Below are positions 59,575 to 64,000 of a stretch of DNA of 64,000 nt, in pieces; within the stretch, counting starts at the first letter, position 1; every line of letters starts with the position of its first letter. Where the stretch lies: the NCBI GenBank assembly GCA_000442015.1, contig KE561209.1, positions 162,353 through 226,352 of the forward strand, written 5' to 3'. Both the position numbers and the translations under genes were made by a program. Source of the DNA: Rozella allomycis CSF55. Lineage: Eukaryota > Rozellomycota. Below the pieces are notes generated by a model. The model had not been told where the DNA came from. It did not search any database and worked only from the letters and a program-made list of their open reading frames with translations.

Positions 59575-60649
59575 ATGAGTGAATGGTATCAACCAAGTGA
59601 GCCCGTTTATAACCAAAATCAAGCCCCTTTTCAAAACTCGGGTTATCAAAACACTGGATATCAAACCCAAAATCCTCAGGGATACACTCAAAATCAAGGA
59701 TACCCACAGAATCAGGGATACTCACAAAACGGGTATCCTCCTCAAAATCAAGACGGTTACTATACAGCCAGTCCATTTCTAAATCAACTCCAAAGCAACC
59801 CCACTGCACAAATAGGCCTACAACTAGGCACTCAAGCTTTGAACGCAGGTCAACAATACGTGAACCAAAACGTAAAAAATATCTCTCCACAATATAGATT
59901 AATCGAATATTTAGTTTTCAGAAATTCAAGTAACTTTAATCGATAATCAACAAAGATATTACTTTAGTGTTACAAATTCCTATGTCATGTATAAATTAAT
60001 GATGCTATTGTTTCCTTTTAGAAACAAGGTACGAAGGTTTTTGTGTAATTTTAAAGACATGGCAGCGTGTAGTGTATAGAAATGAAATGAATGGACAGGT
60101 AGAGGGATACAAGCCACCACGGGAAGATCTGAATGCGCCAGATTTATATATACCGAGTAAGAGAATGTAGTAATAATAGATAAAGGTATGTCTTTTGTGA
60201 CTTACGCGATATTGTATGGTGTTTGTATGGGTATTGAAGAAAAGTTTTCCCCAGAAATGCTGGGAATGGCGTCTAGCAAAAGCATGTTGATATTGACATT
60301 AGAAGTTTTTGTAGCAAAGTTTGGGGGGTATTTGATGAATGTTGGAGGTATGAGCGTATTAGATTGCGTTTCATATTTTGGTTACAAATTTGTTGGGTAA
60401 TTTAGATGTTGTAATAATTATAGAATCGATATGGCAATTTTAGTAGGGTTATTATTGGGGGATTTTGTGGGAAGAATCGCCTTTATTTACTTAATGCTGT
60501 CGTTTGGGTTCTTCATACTGAGAACTATGAGGAACTCAATGTTGAATGAACATTCGAACTATTCTGAAAAGAGAATGAGAATCTACTTTATGTTTATGTT
60601 GGCTTCAATTCAATTTATAACGAGCTACTTTNGAAAAATGGTTTGGTGA
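59575..60649 (+). CDS. YIF1: Golgi/ER membrane protein YIF1
   Basis: Partner of Yip1 in Rab/COPII-linked traffic. A Gln/Asn/Tyr/Pro-rich cytosolic N-terminus (repeats like NQGYPQNQGYSQ) leads to the Yif1 core: YYFSVTNSYVMYKLMMLLFPF, WQRVVYRNE, LNAPDLYIPSMSFVTYAIL, EKFSPEMLG, SYFGYKFVG and several membrane helices to the end. Five introns of 26-29 nt; the pair around the YYF motif must be chosen correctly. A single N at 60632 falls three codons before the TGA, so the last residues are uncertain. Retroelement sequence begins just after. Confidence 0.88.
60632..60632. other. Single-N assembly gap at the YIF1 / retroelement boundary
   Basis: One N sits at the very end of YIF1, immediately before copia-type integrase sequence. 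The N may be a collapsed gap, so the adjacency of YIF1 to the retroelement is not certain. Confidence 0.7.
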
Positions 60650-60975
60650 TGGCTGCGGCACGTTGATTGTTGAGGCGGGCAGGATTACCAGGAACGTTTT
60701 GGGGACGATGGTGAATACAGCATGTTATTTGCAGAATCGGACACAGCATACTAGGAAACATAACAACAATGGAAGCATTTACAGGCGAACAACCCTCGGT
60801 GGCACATTTAAGAACAACAGGAATAAACGTTTTGTGTATATCCCAAAAATTAGACGAGAAAGCTGAGGAGCACACTTTAGTAGGTTATGATATATCCGAA
60901 CGAAACTATACACTACGAGTTCTTATTTTATCGACGCATAATCCATTTACTAATATTCATCACGAACTAAACTAA
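60650..60975 (+). mobile_element. Ty1/copia-type integrase remnant
   Basis: A short, frame-shifted stretch on the plus strand. In different frames it reads LPGTFWG, NTACYLQNRTQHT, MEAFTGEQPSVAHLRTTG and KAEEHTLVGYD, which are the back half of a copia integrase core and the GKX..SHLR region. Reading frames are broken, so it is a dead fragment. No LTRs or other domains are visible in the window. It lies between YIF1 and the gypsy element. Confidence 0.75.
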
Positions 60976-60984
60976 ACAATATGA

Positions 60985-61420
60985 AGTACACAAATTTGGA
61001 AGACCAATCATGGAAGTCTTCTTCTTGAACTCACTCGTTATGGGAGTCATCTAGATTCTTCCATTTCACCAAGTATTCATCTTTATTTTTATTCATTATC
61101 CTATGTTGAAGAATCTTTTCCACTTTATGTGCAGAAGTGTCTATATTCGGGATTATCCCCTTAAAAAGTTTTAAGACATGAAGAGGTCTTGTCTATAAAG
61201 TTCCATCTGGTCCTAACAAGATGTATGCTCCTCATTTGTTTCGTCTTACAATCTTGAATGGCCCTCTGTAATAGGGTTCTGATTTCTTAGACCTGAGGTC
61301 ATCTTTAATCATTAAAAATGCTCCTATTTTATCCGATTGTGTCTCAAGAATTTACCCCCTTCCAGATACGCGTTGTTTCTGGCTATTCTGTTGATTTCGG
61401 GATATAGAATCTGTTTCATT
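60985..61420 (-). pseudogene. Gypsy integrase C-terminus and chromodomain
   Basis: In broken frames one reads KKSEPYYRGPFKIVRRN and LRPLHVLKLFKG-like integrase C-terminal sequence, then a chromodomain (VEKILQHR, DEYLVKWKNLDDS). The expected Trp just after is a TGA, and other stops interrupt. The chromodomain places the element among chromoviruses. Confidence 0.65.
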
Positions 61421-61588
61421 TAATTGAGTCTCTGTATCAACTCTTTTCCAGATATCTCTTGGAGAAGTGTGTTATTACTAAAATCGTTGAAATTGTTCGA
61501 TTGTCTCGCGATCATTAAAGACAATGGAGTGGATTTGGTCGTGTCGGACACTCTCAAGTTTAGAATGTATTGAGTCTGATCAATAAAA

Positions 61589-61987
61589 TTACCCCCTTCT
61601 GTATCTTTTCCTCTCACATTCTTGTAGATTGTGTTCGCTACTGTTCCAAAAAAACCTTTCCGCTATTCTATTAGCTCTAGGGTTGTATGGTGTGATGAAA
61701 CTCTGACATATGTTTGATAATTTCACCATTTCAGAAATGATTCTATTAAGAAATTCTCGACCGTTGTCCGATCGAATGCTCTTTGTGAACCCGAATTCAC
61801 AAAACGGAGAAAACAATATTGTTGCTATTGTTTTCATTTCCGTGTCTTGTAGGGCTCTAAGAAATATAAATCTGGTACATGTGTCAACTATAAGTAACCT
61901 ATACTTATTTTTTCTTTTGGATAATGGAAATTCTTTCAAGTCCATAGAGACCTCATTGAATGGTAACATACAAGTTGTGGAATTCAA
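61589..61987 (-). pseudogene. Gypsy integrase catalytic core
   Basis: Reads MDLKEFPLSKRKNKYRLLIVD (first acidic residue), SIRSDNGREFLN (second Asp) and YNPRANRIAERFF (Glu), the DDE triad of a gypsy integrase. It is separated from the upstream zinc finger by a stop and ends in a frame shift. Confidence 0.8.
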
Positions 61988-62926
61988 CTAATGAAATCCA
62001 TTTTTTCCTACGTTGAACCTCTGACAGTCAATGCAATTCTGGACTACCTTTTTACAGTCTGATCTGATGGATGACCAGTTGAAGCCCTTCGATCGTATCT
62101 GTTTCACCATTGATTTCTCCCCAAAATGTCCGATTTCATGAGCTTGTTTAATAAGATTTTCTCGTTCTTCCAGAGTTGGATTTTGTGTAGCCTCCTGCTG
62201 GAGTGTTTCAACAATTTTAATCTCCTTGATCGGAATGTTGATCTGTGAAATATCTCTCACTTCCTGTTGAAATTCCAGCTCTGTGTGATTCATAAATTCA
62301 ACATTCATTTTTTGCTTGTCTTTTGTATCAATCGTCCAAACTACATATTGATTATATGAAGGAGTGTTTCTATCCATCTTTATAAATGTTTCTTGACTAG
62401 TTGTGATGACTATTGGATTGGAGATTGTGTACTCCTTTAACAATTTAAACCAAGTTTCGTTTTCCTTCATCGGTGTTAAAATTGATGCCTTTGATTTATC
62501 AATGATTAATTTCACTAGAAGTTTGTGAATGAGATCTTCCTTGAGTTCTGCCCAAATTACTTCGTTTCCTTGTCTTGCTAATAACACGGCTCCGAGGCCT
62601 CTGCTGGAAGCATCTGTGGCAAGATTTAAAAGTTTGTTAAAATCAGGATAGTTCAACATTATTTGACTCCAGAGTACCTCTCTGTTGGTGTCGTATATTC
62701 TCTGATATTCTCCATTCCAAACCACGTTCTTAGCCTTTCGCATCTTATCTAGTGGTTGGGTGAGCATGGAATAATTTGGTATCATATCTCTGAAGAAATT
62801 GAAGAATCCCAACTGTTGTTCAATCATATTACTGTTGACTGGTACTTCCCAATCATCCATTATCAAAAACTTTTCCGGAACAATCGTAATGCCTTTTCTG
62901 TCTATCTTGAATCCGGGAACATTCAT
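61988..62926 (-). pseudogene. Gypsy RT end, RNase H and integrase zinc finger
   Basis: A 312-codon frame. It begins in the RT thumb/connection (GFFNFFRDMIPNYSMLTQPL), continues with an RNase H-like segment (LATDASSRGLGAVLL), and ends with an HHCC integrase zinc finger (HEIGHFG then CIDCQRF). The frame is open, but the neighbouring pol parts are broken. Confidence 0.8.
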
Positions 62927-63770
62927 TTCTTGACAGGCAAATTGGCACTTGGGTATGTTTATCAGTAGTTGAATTCTGTTTAACTCTTCAATGATAATAG
63001 ATACATGTCCTAGGTGTTCTTTGTACGATTTTCAGTGAATTATGATATCGTCTATATAAACTTTCACAAAGTCGTATTTGCTCAAGAACTTTGTCATCAC
63101 GTTTTGTAACTCAGCAGAAATGTTCGTGATGCCGAATAATGGAGCTCCAACAAAGTTATACTGGTTTCCGTTCCATGTAAACGTTGTTTTGACTTAATCA
63201 TCCTCTTTAACTCTAAATTGATGAAATCCCGCTCTCAAGTCTATCTTGGTAAATACCACAGATCCTTTCATGGCTTCAAGAATCTCTTTTATCAGCGGTA
63301 ANTACTGTTGACTGGTACTTCCCAATCATCCATTATCAAAAACTTTTCCGGAACAATCGTAATGCCTTTTCTGTCTATCTTGAATCCGGGAACATTCATT
63401 TCTTGACAGGCAAATTGGCACTTGGGTATGTTTATCAGTAGTTGAATTCTGTTTAACTCTTCAATGATAATAGATACATGTCCTAGGTGTTCTTTGTACG
63501 ATTTTCAGTGAATTATGATATCGTCTATATAAACTTTCACAAAGTCGTATTTGCTCAAGAACTTAGTCATCACGTTTTGGAACTCAGCAGGAATTTTCTT
63601 GAAGCCGAATGGAGCGCAAACAAAGTTTTATTGTTTTCCGTTCCATGTAAACGTTGTTTTTACTTGATCTTCCTCTTTAACTCTAAATTGATGCAATCCC
63701 GCTTTCAAGTCTATCTTGGTGAACACCACAGATCCTATCATGGCTTCAAGAATCTCTTTTATCAGCGGTA
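62830..63770. repeat. Two diverged copies of a gypsy RT segment around a single-N gap
   Basis: Positions 62830-63301 and 63303-63770 are direct copies of about 470 bp with scattered differences and small indels (for example around 63121-63160 versus 63594-63632). Because they differ, two element copies or alleles were probably joined at the gap rather than one read twice. Confidence 0.85.
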
Positions 63771-63954
63771 ATGGATATGTAATGGTCTTTGTAATCTGAT
63801 TGATGTGTCGCGGATCAAGGCATGTTCGCCAACCTGTGATATTCCCAGCTACATCCTTCGTAGCTACAACGAGCAAGAAACTATTCCATTCAGAATGTCC
63901 ATTCAGTTCCTTAATGAAACCGTCTTTCTTCCATTTTTCAACTTGTCCGGTCAC
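63628..63954 (-). pseudogene. Gypsy reverse transcriptase, N-terminal part
   Basis: Open for 108 codons: EKWKKDGFIKELNGHSEW, LVVATKDVAG, RTCLDPRHINQIT, YPLPLIKEIL and FTKIDLKAGLHQFRV, the fingers and palm of gypsy RT. It is cut by a stop at 63628 and continues with shifts into the YIDD region near 63520. Confidence 0.8.
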
Positions 63955-64000
63955 TATTGGTCTTAGAAGGTGTGCAATTTGATATTGTGTCTTGAAGGCT

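Larger units (their letters stand above)
60985..64000 (-). mobile_element. Decayed Ty3/gypsy chromovirus (truncated by the window edge)
   Basis: Minus-strand pol of a gypsy element, running off the right end. Order in reading direction: reverse transcriptase, RNase H, integrase zinc finger and core, integrase C-terminal region, chromodomain. Frames are interrupted by stops and shifts (a TGA just after the RT catalytic YIDD region; another in the chromodomain). A single N at 63302 separates two diverged copies of RT sequence. No LTR or gag is in view. It is inactive as assembled. Confidence 0.85.

Overview
The window is AT-rich nuclear DNA from a compact eukaryote. It carries about 50 protein genes on both strands, most of them broken by very short GT-AG introns. 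In nearly every gene where I could rebuild the splicing, the introns are 24-32 nt (usually 26-29). TAA, TAG and TGA all act as stops, so the code is standard. The gene set looks like an early-branching, flagellum-bearing fungus or close relative: LRRC51, a CEP76-like centriolar protein and a triple doublecortin protein sit beside fungal-type EAF1, GID2/RMD5, GPI7, SLY1, BET1, mS41 and a Ty3/gypsy element with a chromodomain. A Rozella-like cryptomycete would fit; that is inference, not proof.

Layout. 1-4.9 kb: eIF5 (C-terminal part), a secreted subtilisin, an MscS-like channel, GPI7. 5-13 kb: a small unknown gene, EIF4A3, a repeat-bearing unknown protein, SCO1, RPC5, NUP84/107. 13-24.6 kb: a putative GPI-anchored surface protein, an abutting pair of unknown mitochondrial-looking genes, a small unknown gene, LRRC51, HSP10, CNDP2-like dipeptidase, NAXD, the doublecortin protein, an MFSD10-like transporter, PheRS alpha. 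24.6-33.5 kb: BCS1 (with an assembly gap), a CUB/EGF/LRR multi-TM receptor-like protein, an RBR ubiquitin ligase, EAF1, 14-3-3. 33.7-46.8 kb: a MAP4K-type kinase, CLP1, gankyrin, an unknown protein, MTG1, a CAMK-type kinase, a FAM192A/NIP30-like protein, a small unknown gene, SARNP/Tho1, a C2 plus class-3 lipase. 46.8-60.6 kb: SLY1, tRNA-Gly, BET1, GID2/RMD5, CK2 beta, a RanBP2-type zinc-finger protein, mS41, sphingolipid desaturase, HMG-CoA lyase, the CEP76-like protein, a TilS-like enzyme, an unknown protein, YIF1. 60.6-64 kb: retrotransposon debris, namely a copia integrase fragment and a decayed chromodomain gypsy element, interrupted by single-N gaps.

There are no operons or CRISPR arrays. 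The genes are housekeeping: translation, ER-Golgi traffic (SLY1, BET1, YIF1), mitochondrial biogenesis (SCO1, BCS1, HSP10, MTG1, mS41), nuclear pore and chromatin, and signalling. The most unusual features are in gene architecture: uniform tiny introns, three candidate introns ending in TG or CG, a U12-like intron in MTG1, and divergent start codons only 24-36 bp apart. CLP1 has also lost the key residues of its P-loop. The coding joins given here were worked out by eye from reading frame and family conservation.
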